This document shows positions 49,797-58,896 of a DNA stretch of 64,000 nt, one piece after another; positions within the stretch are counted from its first letter, which is position 1; each line of letters begins with the position of its first letter. Below the pieces are notes generated by a model. That model saw only the letters and a program-made list of their open reading frames with translations, was not told the DNA's origin and ran no database searches. Origin of the DNA: CAYRHN01 sp964424115 (lineage in GTDB: Bacteria; Chloroflexota; Anaerolineae; Anaerolineales; Anaerolineaceae); the NCBI GenBank assembly GCA_964424115.1, contig CAYRHN010000012.1, positions 67,840 through 131,839 on the forward strand, in the 5' to 3' direction. A program made the position numbers and the translations under genes.

Positions 49797-49810
49797 TGGG
49801 AGTAGGAAAT

Positions 49811-49900
49811 AGAACACGGATTTCACGGTTTGAGTGGATGAACACGGATTCTTAAAAAGTATCCGTGAAAATCCCTTCGCTCCGTGTCATCCGTGTTCTT
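49811..49900. repeat. AACACGGAT-type hairpin repeat
   Basis: AGAACACGGATTTCACGG and GGATGAACACGGATTC on the left, TCCGTGTCATCCGTGTTCTT on the right. It lies between the hydrogenase large-subunit and protease genes. Confidence 0.7.
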
Positions 49901-49909
49901 GGTTTTCTC

Positions 49910-51334
49910 TTACCGGCTTAAGCGGTCGATCAGCTTGCCCTGCGGGTCAAGCATCTCGATCTGGATCGGCATCTGGCCGATGGCGTGCGTGGAGCAGGAC
50001 AGGCAGGGATCGTAGGCGCGGATGGCGGCTTCGACCCGGTTGAGCATGCCTTCGGTCACTTTGGGACCGGTGACGTAGCGCTTGGCCACCTCGTCCACTG
50101 CATGGCTCATGGCCCAGTTATTATGCCCGGTGGAGACGATCAGGTTGACGCGCTCCAGCTGGCCGTTGGGCTTGGCAAAATAGTGGTGCAGCAGGGTGCC
50201 GCGCGGGGCCTCGATCACGCCCACGCCCGAACCCTTGAAGTCCTGGCGGGTGTTGAGTACATCCGTCTTGAGGATGTCGGGGTCGTCCAACAGCACGGCC
50301 ACGCGCTCGGCGGCGAAGAGAGCCTCGATCAGGCGGGCGTAGTGGTAGTAGAGGGTGTTCTCGACCGGCTTGCCGTGGTTGATCTGCTTGAAGATTTTCA
50401 ACTCGGCATCCGCCAGCGGTGTGCTGGCGTGCTCGGCGTTGTTTATGCGCCCCAGCGGTCCCACGCGGTACGCGCCCTGCGGGAAGCCCATCTTCTTGTA
50501 GTAGGGGAACTTCAAGTAAGACCAGCTTTCCACGTGCTCGGCGGTCACGTCCAGGTAATTCTGGGCGGAGAACAGCTCCAGCAGCTTACCGTTGCGGTCG
50601 TTCAGGCGGATGTTGCCGTCATACAGCTCCAACCCGTTATCGGGGGTGGTCAGGCCGTAGTAGCCGGTGGGGAAGACGGCAAATTCATCGATCACCTGCT
50701 TATTCTTGGCGGCCCAATCTTTCATCAGGCTGATGCCGACCTGGATGGTAGCAATGGAAGCTTCCAGGCCCTTGAGGATCTCGTCGCGCTCAGCAGCCTT
50801 GAGCGATTTGTTGACGCCGCCGGGGATGGCGAAGACGGGGTGAATGCGTCGCCCGCCGAGGATCTTGATGATGTTCTGGCCCCACTTGCGCAGTTCCACT
50901 GCCTTGACGGTCAGGGCTGGATCGGCCTGGATCAGGCCGACTACGTTGCGGATGGCCGGGTCGGCATCGAAGCCCAGGATCAGGTCGGGACCGGCCAGTT
51001 CAAAGAAGTGCATGCCGTGAGACTGGACGATCTGTCCCATGTGCATCAGCTCGCGCAGCAGGCTGGCGGGACGGGGCGGGGGGCAGCCCATCACCACATC
51101 GCCGGCTTTGGCAGCCGCCAGGTGGTGGCTGACGGGGCAAATGCCGCAGATGCGCGGGGTGATGTAGGGCATTTCGAAGACCATGCGGCCTTCGCAGAAT
51201 TTTTCGAAACCGCGGAACTCATTGACGTGCATATAAGCGCGTTCCACTTTTCCGGCATCGTTCATGTGGATGGTGACCTTGGCGTGTCCTTCGATGCGCG
51301 TGACTGGCTCGATCGTGATCTTTTGTGCAACCAT
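49910..51334 (-). CDS. hoxH: [NiFe]-hydrogenase large subunit, group 3 (HoxH-like)
   Basis: 474 residues. It holds the NiFe(CN)2CO site. The N-terminal Ni-ligand motif is RICGICPVSHHLA (about residue 61) and the C-terminal one is DPCLSCSTH, followed by AIGQMPIQIEMLDPQGKLID, the peptide removed by the protease. RICGICPVSHHLA together with DPCLSCSTHA is typical of bidirectional NAD-linked (group 3d-like) soluble hydrogenases. There is no signal peptide, so it is cytoplasmic. Preceded by the small subunit and a NuoG-like and two NuoEF-like modules. Confidence 0.97.
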   Translation of the reverse strand: MVAQKITIEPVTRIEGHAKVTIHMNDAGKVERAYMHVNEFRGFEKFCEGRMVFEMPYITPRICGICPVSHHLAAAKAGDVVMGCPPPRPASLLRELMHMGQIVQSHGMHFFELAGPDLILGFDADPAIRNVVGLIQADPALTVKAVELRKWGQNIIKILGGRRIHPVFAIPGGVNKSLKAAERDEILKGLEASIATIQVGISLMKDWAAKNKQVIDEFAVFPTGYYGLTTPDNGLELYDGNIRLNDRNGKLLELFSAQNYLDVTAEHVESWSYLKFPYYKKMGFPQGAYRVGPLGRINNAEHASTPLADAELKIFKQINHGKPVENTLYYHYARLIEALFAAERVAVLLDDPDILKTDVLNTRQDFKGSGVGVIEAPRGTLLHHYFAKPNGQLERVNLIVSTGHNNWAMSHAVDEVAKRYVTGPKVTEGMLNRVEAAIRAYDPCLSCSTHAIGQMPIQIEMLDPQGKLIDRLSR

Positions 51335-51361
51335 AGTTTATTTCTCCTTATTCTTCTACCA

Positions 51362-51904
51362 TTAACGCCAGCTCAGCAGATCGCCTTCCAGCTTGGGCTT
51401 GCGCCCCTGGGCCAGTTCGGCGAGGACATGGAAAATGGCATCCGGGTCGGGCGGGCAGCCGGGCAGGAAGATATCCACCGGCACCACATCCTGCAGCGCG
51501 CGCACGCGGGTCATCTTGGCCAGCTCGGGGTCATCGGGGATCTTGCCTTCCGAGTCGGTAGATTCGGTCTCCACATAGGCGCGGCGCAGAGCCTCTTCCA
51601 GGGTGAAGAAGTTACGCATGGCCGGAACGCCGCCGAAGACGGCGCAATCGCCAAAGGCTACCAGCAGCTTGCAGCGCTTGCGCATGCGGTGGGCCACTTC
51701 CTCATTGGCGGTATTGTTGACCCCGCCTTCCAGGATGCCGACGTCCACGCCGCTTTCATCTGGTTCTTTCAGGTCGGTGATGGGTGTGGCGCGCAGGTCG
51801 GCCAGCTCGGCGACGGTGATGATGCGTTCGTCGATATCCAGCAGCGACATGTGGCATCCGGCGCAGCCGCACAGCCAGTCACTTGAGATTTTGGGTTTGC
51901 TCAT
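51362..51904 (-). CDS. hoxY: [NiFe]-hydrogenase small subunit (HoxY-like)
   Basis: 180 residues, the short type carrying only the proximal [4Fe-4S] cluster. Ligands are in LCGCAGCHMSLLD, GDCAVFGGVPAM and LPGCPPDPDAI. Without the distal and medial clusters of respiratory small subunits, it must hand electrons directly to the NuoG-like subunit encoded just upstream. The ATG at 51904 has AGGAGA 8 nt before it; the frame upstream to 51928 is not needed. No Tat signal, so cytoplasmic. Confidence 0.96.
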   Translation of the reverse strand: MSKPKISSDWLCGCAGCHMSLLDIDERIITVAELADLRATPITDLKEPDESGVDVGILEGGVNNTANEEVAHRMRKRCKLLVAFGDCAVFGGVPAMRNFFTLEEALRRAYVETESTDSEGKIPDDPELAKMTRVRALQDVVPVDIFLPGCPPDPDAIFHVLAELAQGRKPKLEGDLLSWR

Positions 51905-51934
51905 TTTGGTTTCTCCTGTTCCTACCAATATTCG

Positions 51935-53833
51935 TTACGCCAGGCTGACCGGGGCAACGCGCTCTTTCAACGCGATCTCCCATTTCTCGTTCACCTTGCG
52001 GTTCATGTGTTCAGCCAAAGCTTTGAAGAGCTGCGCATGGGTCTGCACGCCTTCGGCAGGGGTCAGGGCAGCCACGGCTTCTTGCAAGCGGCCGTCCAGG
52101 TTAAGGTAATGCCCGCCCTCTTCGGCCCAGTTCGCCGCCGGCAGCACCACGTCGGCCTTGGCGGTCAGCGGGGACTCATAGGCGGCCTGCACGGCCAGGA
52201 AGGGCGCCTTCTCCAGGCGTTGCACCAGGCGTTGGGTGGGTTCTTCATCGCCCAGGGCCACAAAGACAGACTGGTGCCCGTTCAGCTTGAAGGGTTGGTC
52301 CAGGCCGAGTTGCGAAGCGGCCAGGCTGTTGCCGGAACCCTTGAGGGTCACGATGGCGGCCTTGCAGGACCTGGCCAGTTCCACCAGGGCTTTCACCGCG
52401 GCGGGGGAAGTAATGCCCTTGCCAACGATGAAGACGGGGCGTTTGGAGGCTTTGATCAGGCCGCCGGCCTTGCGCAGGGCTTCCAGGTTCAGCCTGGCGG
52501 CGGTCACGGCGGCAGCCATGCCCACTTCCACTCCCGCCACAGCCGCGGCCAGGGCCGGGACAGCTGCGTCGGCAGTTGTGGGGTTCAGCATCACATCTGC
52601 CAGGTCTTTCAGGGCGCTTTCCTCGGCATCCACCACCACCAGCTTGACGCCGGTCGGCACGCTGCGCTTGACAAAGAAGCCGGCCACCTGGTGTTCTTCC
52701 ACCAGGTCGGCGCCCAGGGTCAGCATCAGGTCGGCGTTCAGCACGTCGTCCAGTTTGCCTTCGAAGGGCTGGCCCAATTCTTCAGCGGCTTTGGCCGCTG
52801 CGGAGGTCTCTAACCCTTCTTCCAGGGAGGTGACCATGTCGCTGTTGGCGAAGACCTGTTTGAAGAGGTGCAGGGCTTCGGCGGACAGGCGGGTGGAGAC
52901 GATGGCCGCTGCGCCGCCCTTGCCTAGCTTCTCGGCCAGGGTCTGGATGGCCTTTTCCCAGCTGGCGGGCTTCAATGCGCCGTTCTCGCGCACCATCGGG
53001 GTGGTCAGGCGGGCGCGCTTCTCATCCAGCGGGGTGAAGCGGCCGTATTTGCAGATCACGCCGCTGTTGACCGGGGCGTCCCAGTCGCCTTCGATGCGCA
53101 TGATCTGGTTGTCGCGGGTGAGTACATCCATGCCGCAGCCAACCGAGCAGGCGGTGCAGATGGTCTTGTGGTGCTCCACCTGGGTCTCGCGCCCGCGGTA
53201 GGCGCTGGCGCGGTCGATCAGGGCGCCGGTGGGGCAGACCTGGATGCAAGTGCCGCAGGAAATGCAGGAGCTTTCGCCCAGCGGGACGTTCAGGTCGGCC
53301 ACCAGGAAGCTCTTGGCGCCGCGTTCTTCGAAGCCGAGGGTGAAGTTGCCCACCAGCTCGCCGCAGGCGCGCACGCAGCGGCGGCAGAGGATGCAGCGGT
53401 TGTTTTCCAGCACAAAGTAGGGGTGCGAAGCATCCATGGCATACGGCTGGTAGTTAGGTTGGATCGGCCAGTGGGTCATGCCCTCGTGATAGGCCGCGTT
53501 TTGCAGCTCGCAGTCGCCGCCAGAGACCTGGCAGTAGGGGCAGAAGTGGTTGCGCTCGCTGAAGATCAGCGTCAGCACGAAGCGGCGCGCGGCGCGGATC
53601 TGGTCGTTGTCGGTGGTGACGACCATGTTGTTGCTGGCCGGCAGGGTGCAGGAGGGTTGTAGCCCGCGCATGCCGTCCACCTGAACCAGGCACAGGCGGC
53701 AGCCGCCGTAGGGGGTCAGTTCAGGATGGTCGCACAGGGTGGGGATAAAGACCTCGGCCTGCCGTGCGGCTTGCAGAACGGTGGTGCCTTCGGTCACTTC
53801 GATCTTTTTTCCATCAATGGTCAGGTTGATCAT
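51935..53833 (-). CDS. NuoG/HoxU-like Fe-S subunit with a vestigial molybdopterin-oxidoreductase domain
   Basis: 632 residues. The N-terminal 240 residues form an electron relay: [2Fe-2S] (CDHPELTPYGGCRLC...C), a His-Cys3 [4Fe-4S] (HFCPYCQVSGGDC), then two ferredoxin clusters (CILCRRCVRAC; CISCGTCIQVCPTGA). Next comes another [4Fe-4S] (CTACSVGC...VICKYGRF) opening a truncated formate-dehydrogenase-like fold. That fold has ADLMLTLGADLVEEHQVAGF but no catalytic Cys/Sec-His segment and no C-terminal cofactor-binding domain. It probably links HoxY to the flavin subunits. It may be the counterpart of HydA, minus its H-cluster, in bifurcating [NiFe] enzymes. Confidence 0.92.
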   Translation of the reverse strand: MINLTIDGKKIEVTEGTTVLQAARQAEVFIPTLCDHPELTPYGGCRLCLVQVDGMRGLQPSCTLPASNNMVVTTDNDQIRAARRFVLTLIFSERNHFCPYCQVSGGDCELQNAAYHEGMTHWPIQPNYQPYAMDASHPYFVLENNRCILCRRCVRACGELVGNFTLGFEERGAKSFLVADLNVPLGESSCISCGTCIQVCPTGALIDRASAYRGRETQVEHHKTICTACSVGCGMDVLTRDNQIMRIEGDWDAPVNSGVICKYGRFTPLDEKRARLTTPMVRENGALKPASWEKAIQTLAEKLGKGGAAAIVSTRLSAEALHLFKQVFANSDMVTSLEEGLETSAAAKAAEELGQPFEGKLDDVLNADLMLTLGADLVEEHQVAGFFVKRSVPTGVKLVVVDAEESALKDLADVMLNPTTADAAVPALAAAVAGVEVGMAAAVTAARLNLEALRKAGGLIKASKRPVFIVGKGITSPAAVKALVELARSCKAAIVTLKGSGNSLAASQLGLDQPFKLNGHQSVFVALGDEEPTQRLVQRLEKAPFLAVQAAYESPLTAKADVVLPAANWAEEGGHYLNLDGRLQEAVAALTPAEGVQTHAQLFKALAEHMNRKVNEKWEIALKERVAPVSLA

Positions 53834-53886
53834 AATTTCTCCTTAAGGGTGTTGTATTTACCCAAGAATGGTCTTTTAAGCACCCT

Positions 53887-55530
53887 TTACGGGTGAACGG
53901 GCTGGGTTTGGTGCATGGGGCACACACCGGCAGGGCAGACGCCCAGGCGGATGTGAGCTTCCACTTCGGCGCGGAAGTAGCGCAGGATATCGCGCAGGGG
54001 GGTGCCGGCAGTCTGGCCAAGGCCGCAGTTGGAGAGCAGGTTCATGTTGTCGCTCAGCTCTTGCAGCACTTCCAGGTCTTTCAGGGTGCCCTGACCTTCG
54101 GAGATGAGGGTCAGGATCTCATAGGCGCGCTGGCTGCCGATGCGGCAGGGGTTGCATTTGCCGCAGGATTCCTTGCGGAAGAAGTTGAGCAGCACGCGCG
54201 CCAGGTCCACCACGCAGGTGTCCTCGTCGCAGATCAACAGCGCGCCCGAGCCGAGCGCCACGCCGGTCTTGTTGAACGAGTCGAAATCCATCGGGGTGTC
54301 CTGCAGGCTGGCCGGGATGATCGAGCCGCTGGAGCCGCCGGTCTGGGCCAGTTTGAAGTTCGCGCCGTTCTTCATTCCCTGGGCATAGATGGCGATCACT
54401 TCGCGCAGGGTGATGCCCATTTGCACTTCGATCACGCCGGTTACATTGACATTGCCCATGATGGTGTACACCTTGGTGCCGGGGCTGGTGGGGGTGCCGA
54501 AGCGCTTGTACCATTCCCCGCCGTGGCGCAGGATGGCCGGCACATTGGCCAGCGTCTCCACATTGTTGACCAGGGTGGGTTTGCCCCACAGGCCGTTGGT
54601 GGTCGGGTAAGGCGGCCGGGCGCGCGGCAGACCGGGCTTGCCCTCGATCGACTCGATCAGGGCGGTTTCCTCGCCGCAGATGTAGGCGCCGGCGCCGGAG
54701 TGGATGTGCAGATCGAAGTTGAAGGCGCTGCCAAAGATGCCTTTGCCCAAAATACCCATCTGGCGGGCCTGGAGGATGGCATTGTGCAGGCGCTCTTGCG
54801 CCAGGGTGTACTCGCCGCGCACGTAGATATAGCCCTCGTCCGCGCCGACGGCATAGGCAGCGATCGCCATGGCCTCGATGATGCTGTGCGGGTCGCCTTC
54901 CAGCAGCACGCGGTCTTTGAAGGTGCCGGGCTCGCTCTCGTCTGCGTTGCAGATGACGTATTTTTTGTCGCCTTTGGTGGCGGCCACGAAGCCCCACTTG
55001 GAGCCGGTGGGGAAGCCTGCCCCGCCGCGCCCGCGCAGGCCGGATTTCTTCAACTCAGCGATCACGTCCGCGGGGGCCATTTCGGTCAGCGCCTTACCCA
55101 ACGCCTGGTAGCCGTCGTGGATGATGTAATCTTCGATGCTGTTCGGGTCGATCAGCCCGGCGCGTTCCAGCACAATGCGCTGTTCGGCGGGCAGGGTGCC
55201 TTTGCGGGCTGAGAGCCAGGCGATACGCCCGCTCAGCTCGCTGACCGGGGCGCGCAGCTCATTGGCCACGCGGCCTTTGTAGAGGTGCTCCTCCACCAGG
55301 CGGTGGACATCCTCCACCTTGACCGGGCCGTAGATGACCGCTTCGGGGTAGACGACCACCATGGGGATGGCGTCGTGACGGCCGATATCGTTCACCAACT
55401 GCACCGAGATCTCGTTTTCCAGGCCAAAGGTCTTGATCTCATCCAGCATGCGCTGGTAGATGGCTTGGGAACCGCGCGCGACGGACTGCGCGTCATTGGA
55501 TATCAGAACCATGGAACGGACTGGTTTCAT
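53887..55530 (-). CDS. NuoF-like diaphorase subunit 1 (FMN, [4Fe-4S])
   Basis: 547 residues. An N-terminal thioredoxin-like domain (residues 1 to about 100) aligns with the [2Fe-2S] domain of HydB-type proteins but has lost its Cys (the TGCxGxC region reads NDIGRHD). Then come the FMN/NADH-binding core (LRGRGGAGFPTGSKW, NADESEPGTFKDR, GAGAYICGEETALIESIEG) and the [4Fe-4S] motif ESCGKCNPCRIG with a distal Cys in NCGLGQTAG. It ends shortly after CPAGVCPMHQ, lacking the C-terminal ferredoxin domain carried by NuoF-2. ATG at 55530 with AAGGAG. Confidence 0.95.
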   Translation of the reverse strand: MKPVRSMVLISNDAQSVARGSQAIYQRMLDEIKTFGLENEISVQLVNDIGRHDAIPMVVVYPEAVIYGPVKVEDVHRLVEEHLYKGRVANELRAPVSELSGRIAWLSARKGTLPAEQRIVLERAGLIDPNSIEDYIIHDGYQALGKALTEMAPADVIAELKKSGLRGRGGAGFPTGSKWGFVAATKGDKKYVICNADESEPGTFKDRVLLEGDPHSIIEAMAIAAYAVGADEGYIYVRGEYTLAQERLHNAILQARQMGILGKGIFGSAFNFDLHIHSGAGAYICGEETALIESIEGKPGLPRARPPYPTTNGLWGKPTLVNNVETLANVPAILRHGGEWYKRFGTPTSPGTKVYTIMGNVNVTGVIEVQMGITLREVIAIYAQGMKNGANFKLAQTGGSSGSIIPASLQDTPMDFDSFNKTGVALGSGALLICDEDTCVVDLARVLLNFFRKESCGKCNPCRIGSQRAYEILTLISEGQGTLKDLEVLQELSDNMNLLSNCGLGQTAGTPLRDILRYFRAEVEAHIRLGVCPAGVCPMHQTQPVHP

Positions 55531-55543
55531 ATGCGGCTCCTTG

Positions 55544-56023
55544 TTAGCTGTATTTTGCCAGAATGGAAGGGATTTGTTCCGGGGTGACATTGCCGAAGGC
55601 ATCTTCGTCGATCACCACCACCGGTCCCACCGAGCATAACCCCAGGCATGAGGTTGTGATCAGGGTCCATTTGCCGTCCGGGCTGGTCTGGTTTTCTTCC
55701 AGCTGCAATTCCTTGCGCAGCGCGTTCCAAACCTGCCGCCCGCCCACCACGTGGCAGGGGGCGCTTTCGCAGAACTGGATCACGTGCCGCCCGCGCTTCT
55801 GGGTAGAAAGCATGCTGTAGAAGCTGGCCACCGAAAACAACTGGCTGCGCGGCACGCGCAGCAAGCGGCTGACCTCAGCCAGCGCCGGGCCGGGCAGGTA
55901 GCCCAGCTCCTGGTTCAGCTCGCTGAGGATCGGGATCAATTCGTCGACGGTTGCCCCATGTTTTTCAACCACTTTCTGAACGGTTTCCAATAAGGCTTGC
56001 CCATTCTTGTTCTCAACGGTCAT
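55544..56023 (-). CDS. NuoE-like [2Fe-2S] subunit 1
   Basis: 159 residues. A helical N-terminus (LLETVQKVVEKHGATVDELIPILSELN) is followed by a thioredoxin-like [2Fe-2S] domain with ligands in CESAPCHV and CLGLCSVGP. Partner of NuoF-1, whose gene starts 13 nt downstream. First subunit of the second diaphorase pair. Ends close to NuoF-1, implying a tight operon. Confidence 0.95.
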   Translation of the reverse strand: MTVENKNGQALLETVQKVVEKHGATVDELIPILSELNQELGYLPGPALAEVSRLLRVPRSQLFSVASFYSMLSTQKRGRHVIQFCESAPCHVVGGRQVWNALRKELQLEENQTSPDGKWTLITTSCLGLCSVGPVVVIDEDAFGNVTPEQIPSILAKYS

Positions 56024-56075
56024 AATGGTTCCTCCTGGGTCTGCATAACTCAGAGACGGTCAAAGCGCCTCTGCC

Positions 56076-57857
56076 CTACTTGATTTCAATCGCGTTGAAG
56101 TTGCACACCTGCATGCAGATGCCGCAACGGATGCAGATATCGGGGTTGATGGTATGCGCCTGGCGGCGTTCACCGGAGATGGCTGTCACCGGGCAGTTGC
56201 GGGCGCACACGGTGCAACCGGTGCAGGTCTCTTTCTGGATCTCATAGCGGATCAGCGGTTTGCAGACCTTGGCCGGGCAGCGCTTCTCGTAGATATGCGC
56301 TTCGTATTCTTCGCGGAAATACTTGAGCGTGGTGGCCACCGGGTTGGGGGCGCCCTGTCCCAGGCCGCACAGGCTGGTCAATTTGATCTCGCTGCACAGC
56401 TCTTCCAGCAATTCAATGTCGCCGGGACGGCCCTGTCCCGCGCAGATGCGGTTGAGGATCTCCAGCATGCGCCGGGTGCCCACACGGCAGGGAACGCACT
56501 TGCCGCAGGATTCATCCTGGGTGAAGTCCATGAAGAAGCGGGCAATATCCACCATGCAGGTATCTTCGTCCATCACCACCAGGCCGCCGGAGCCCATAAT
56601 AGAGCCGGCTGCGCCGAGCGATTCATAATCCATCGGCAGGTCCAGGTGCGCCTCGGTCAAACAACCGCCCATCGGGCCGCCGGTCTGGATGGCCTTGAAT
56701 TTCTTGCCGTCCTTGATCCCGCCGCCGACGTCATAGACGATCTCGCGCAGGGTGATGCCAAAGGGCACTTCGATCAAGCCGGTGTGTTTCACATCCCCGG
56801 CCAGGGCGAAGGTCTTGGTGCCTTTGCTCTTTTCGGTGCCCATGCTGGCGTACCAGGAAGGCCCGCGCAGGATGATCTGCGGCACATTGGCAAAGGTTTC
56901 CACGTTGTTGACGTTGCTGGGCTTCATGAACAGGCCCTTGACCGCCGGGAAGGGCGGGCGGGGGCGCGGCTCGCCGCGTTTGCCTTCGATGGAAGACATC
57001 AACGCAGTTTCCTCGCCGCACACAAAGGCGCCGGCGCCCATGCGTACTTCCAGGTCGAAGGAGAAATCGGTGCCGAGAATGTTCTGTCCCAGCAGACCCA
57101 GGTTGCGCGCCTGTTGGATGGCGATGCGCAGGGTGCTGACCGCCACCGGGTATTCCGCGCGGCAGTAAATATAGCCCTGGTTGGCGCCGATGGCATAGGC
57201 GGCGATGATCATGCCTTCCACCACCGAGTGCGGGTCGGATTCCAGCACGCGCCGGTTCATGAACGCGCCCGGATCGCCTTCGTCTGCGTTGCACAGCAGA
57301 TACTTGGGCCAGTCCTGGGTGGCGCGGGCAAATTGCCACTTCTTGCCGGTGGGGAAGCCTGCCCCGCCGCGCCCGCGCAGGCCGGAGGCCAGCACCTCGT
57401 TGATCACCTCTTCGGGGGTCATCGAGGTCAGTACCTTGCCGAGCGCCTGGTAACCGTCTTCGGCCAGATAATCATCAATGTTCTCGGGGTCGATCTTGCC
57501 GCAGTTGCGCAGCACCACACGCACTTCCTTGGCCGTGGGGGCCGAGAGTTCTTCGTCCTTTGCTTCAATTTCTGAGGACATGAACTTCTTGACCGGGCGG
57601 CCTTTCAGGAAATGCTCTTCCACCAGGAAGGGAATATCGTCCACCGACAGGTTGACGTAATGGGAGCCTTCCGGGTAGACCATCATATCGGGACCCTCGC
57701 TCGGATCGCCGATGCGTGAAGTTTCAAGCACCTGAACTTCATCGATCAGGCCCTGGGCGACCAGTTCATCCTGGAAGGCATCCAGAACTTCGTGGGCGCC
57801 GCGCTTCAGGCATTCGGGATCCACCGAAACGAGGACATGGGAGCGGTAATACTTCAT
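56076..57857 (-). CDS. NuoF-like diaphorase subunit 2 with C-terminal 2x[4Fe-4S] ferredoxin (HydB-like)
   Basis: 593 residues. An N-terminal thioredoxin-like domain without its [2Fe-2S] Cys (ETSRIGDPSEGP) is followed by an FMN/NADH core (LRGRGGAGFPTGKKW, NADEGDPGAFMNR, CGEETALMSSIEG), the [4Fe-4S] motif ESCGKCVPCRVG with the distal Cys in LCGLGQGAP, and a C-terminal bacterial ferredoxin domain (CTGCTVCARNCPVTAI; CIRCGICMQVCNFNAIEIK). This is the domain order of HydB of electron-bifurcating hydrogenases, in which flavin and extra clusters couple NADH and ferredoxin. Confidence 0.96.
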   Translation of the reverse strand: MKYYRSHVLVSVDPECLKRGAHEVLDAFQDELVAQGLIDEVQVLETSRIGDPSEGPDMMVYPEGSHYVNLSVDDIPFLVEEHFLKGRPVKKFMSSEIEAKDEELSAPTAKEVRVVLRNCGKIDPENIDDYLAEDGYQALGKVLTSMTPEEVINEVLASGLRGRGGAGFPTGKKWQFARATQDWPKYLLCNADEGDPGAFMNRRVLESDPHSVVEGMIIAAYAIGANQGYIYCRAEYPVAVSTLRIAIQQARNLGLLGQNILGTDFSFDLEVRMGAGAFVCGEETALMSSIEGKRGEPRPRPPFPAVKGLFMKPSNVNNVETFANVPQIILRGPSWYASMGTEKSKGTKTFALAGDVKHTGLIEVPFGITLREIVYDVGGGIKDGKKFKAIQTGGPMGGCLTEAHLDLPMDYESLGAAGSIMGSGGLVVMDEDTCMVDIARFFMDFTQDESCGKCVPCRVGTRRMLEILNRICAGQGRPGDIELLEELCSEIKLTSLCGLGQGAPNPVATTLKYFREEYEAHIYEKRCPAKVCKPLIRYEIQKETCTGCTVCARNCPVTAISGERRQAHTINPDICIRCGICMQVCNFNAIEIK

Positions 57858-57935
57858 TTCATTTTCCTGTAATTAGAATGGAAGCAACCTGTTAGCGGCC
57901 TTCTGACACCGAGCCGCCGACAGTCGGCTTCTGGA

Positions 57936-58304
57936 TTACATCGGGATCACGTGGTCGCTGAGGACCTTGTTGCCAACGACATGCTCTTCCATGATGCGGC
58001 GCGCCACCGCAGGGGTGACTTTGCCGTAGGTGACTTTGGGTTGGTCGCCCACCACCACCTGCACGATGGGTTCCTTCTCGCACAGGCCGATGCAGCCGGT
58101 CTGGCTGACGATGATGCCGGACAGGTTCTTGCTCTCGATCTCGTCCAGGATGGCTTTCATCGTTTCGCGCGCGCCCGCGGCGATCCCACAGGTACCCATG
58201 CCGACGATCACCTGGGCCTGGCCCTGGGTGTTCTTGGCTTCACGCTTCTTGAGGGCTTCTTCGCGCAAGCGCTTCAAATCTTCCAAACTCTTTACGGTGG
58301 TCAT
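57936..58304 (-). CDS. Thioredoxin-like [2Fe-2S] ferredoxin (HndB-like)
   Basis: 122 residues. A charged N-terminal helix (SLEDLKRLREEALKKREAKN), then VGMGTCGIAAGARETM and SQTGCIGLCEKEP, the Cys pattern of the small [2Fe-2S] proteins found in NADP-reducing and bifurcating hydrogenase loci. It may supply the cluster lost from the N-termini of the two NuoF proteins; that is inference. The ATG at 58304 is preferred; the longer frame shadows the HATPase gene. Confidence 0.93.
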   Translation of the reverse strand: MTTVKSLEDLKRLREEALKKREAKNTQGQAQVIVGMGTCGIAAGARETMKAILDEIESKNLSGIIVSQTGCIGLCEKEPIVQVVVGDQPKVTYGKVTPAVARRIMEEHVVGNKVLSDHVIPM

Positions 58305-58341
58305 GGTTTTTTCTCCTTTGACACAAAATTCATGAGATGGT

Positions 58342-58887
58342 TTATTGGATGGTAGAAACGGTGGACATCTGGCCGAGCAGTTCGCGTAAATAGGCCAGCA
58401 CGGTCGGTTCGGTGAGCGGCACGCCTTCCAGCTCTGCCAGGATGGGTTGGCTGTCGAAGACGAAGCTGGCCGCATCCACATGGTATTCGAAGAGCCAGCG
58501 GATCTCTGGCGCGCCGATCATCAGGGTCAGCAGGGTGTCCGGCAGGTTGCCGAGCGGCATGCGGTCGATGTGGCTGCGCTGGAATTGCACTTCCAGCAGC
58601 GTGCCAACCCCCACCGTGGAGATGATCTTCAGCCAGCCGTTGCAGGCTTCCGCAGCCGCTTTCAGCAGCGGGATACCCAGGCCCACCTTGCGGGTGGTGC
58701 GCGAGGTGACGAATGGATCGATCACTTTCGCCAGTGTCTCCTCGTTCATGCCCACGCCGTTATCCTTCACGCTCATATATAGGATATCCTGCGCGCTGTC
58801 CTCCACCACCCGAATATCCACCTGCGTGGCATGGGCTGCCACGCTGTTCTCGGCGATATCCAGGAGATGCAGGGCCAGTTCGCGCAT
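58342..58887 (-). CDS. Histidine-kinase-like ATPase of the hydrogenase locus
   Basis: 181 residues. It starts MRELALHLLDIAENSVAAHA (N-box: ENS, where Asn binds Mg) and has G1 (KDNGVGM) and G2 (KVGLGIPLLKAAAEA), so it is a GHKL ATP-binding domain. There is no phospho-accepting His domain or receiver domain. It resembles the stand-alone ATP-binding proteins regularly placed next to hydC in [FeFe] hydrogenase operons. Starts 10 nt after the NuoE-2 stop. A regulatory kinase or anti-sigma-like role is inferred. Confidence 0.88.
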   Translation of the reverse strand: MRELALHLLDIAENSVAAHATQVDIRVVEDSAQDILYMSVKDNGVGMNEETLAKVIDPFVTSRTTRKVGLGIPLLKAAAEACNGWLKIISTVGVGTLLEVQFQRSHIDRMPLGNLPDTLLTLMIGAPEIRWLFEYHVDAASFVFDSQPILAELEGVPLTEPTVLAYLRELLGQMSTVSTIQ

Positions 58888-58896
58888 GGGAACGGG

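Noticed and set aside
49985..51886. A 633-residue plus-strand frame over the hydrogenase subunit genes
   Set aside because: Antisense shadow of hoxH and hoxY; no recognisable domains. Similar antisense shadows at 53893-55212, 56154-57575, 36167-37507 and 22128-23543 were dropped for the same reason.
51935..53833. NuoG-like protein as an active formate dehydrogenase
   Set aside because: The catalytic Cys/Sec-His segment and the C-terminal cofactor-binding domain are missing, so it is not annotated as FdhA despite the nearby fdhD.
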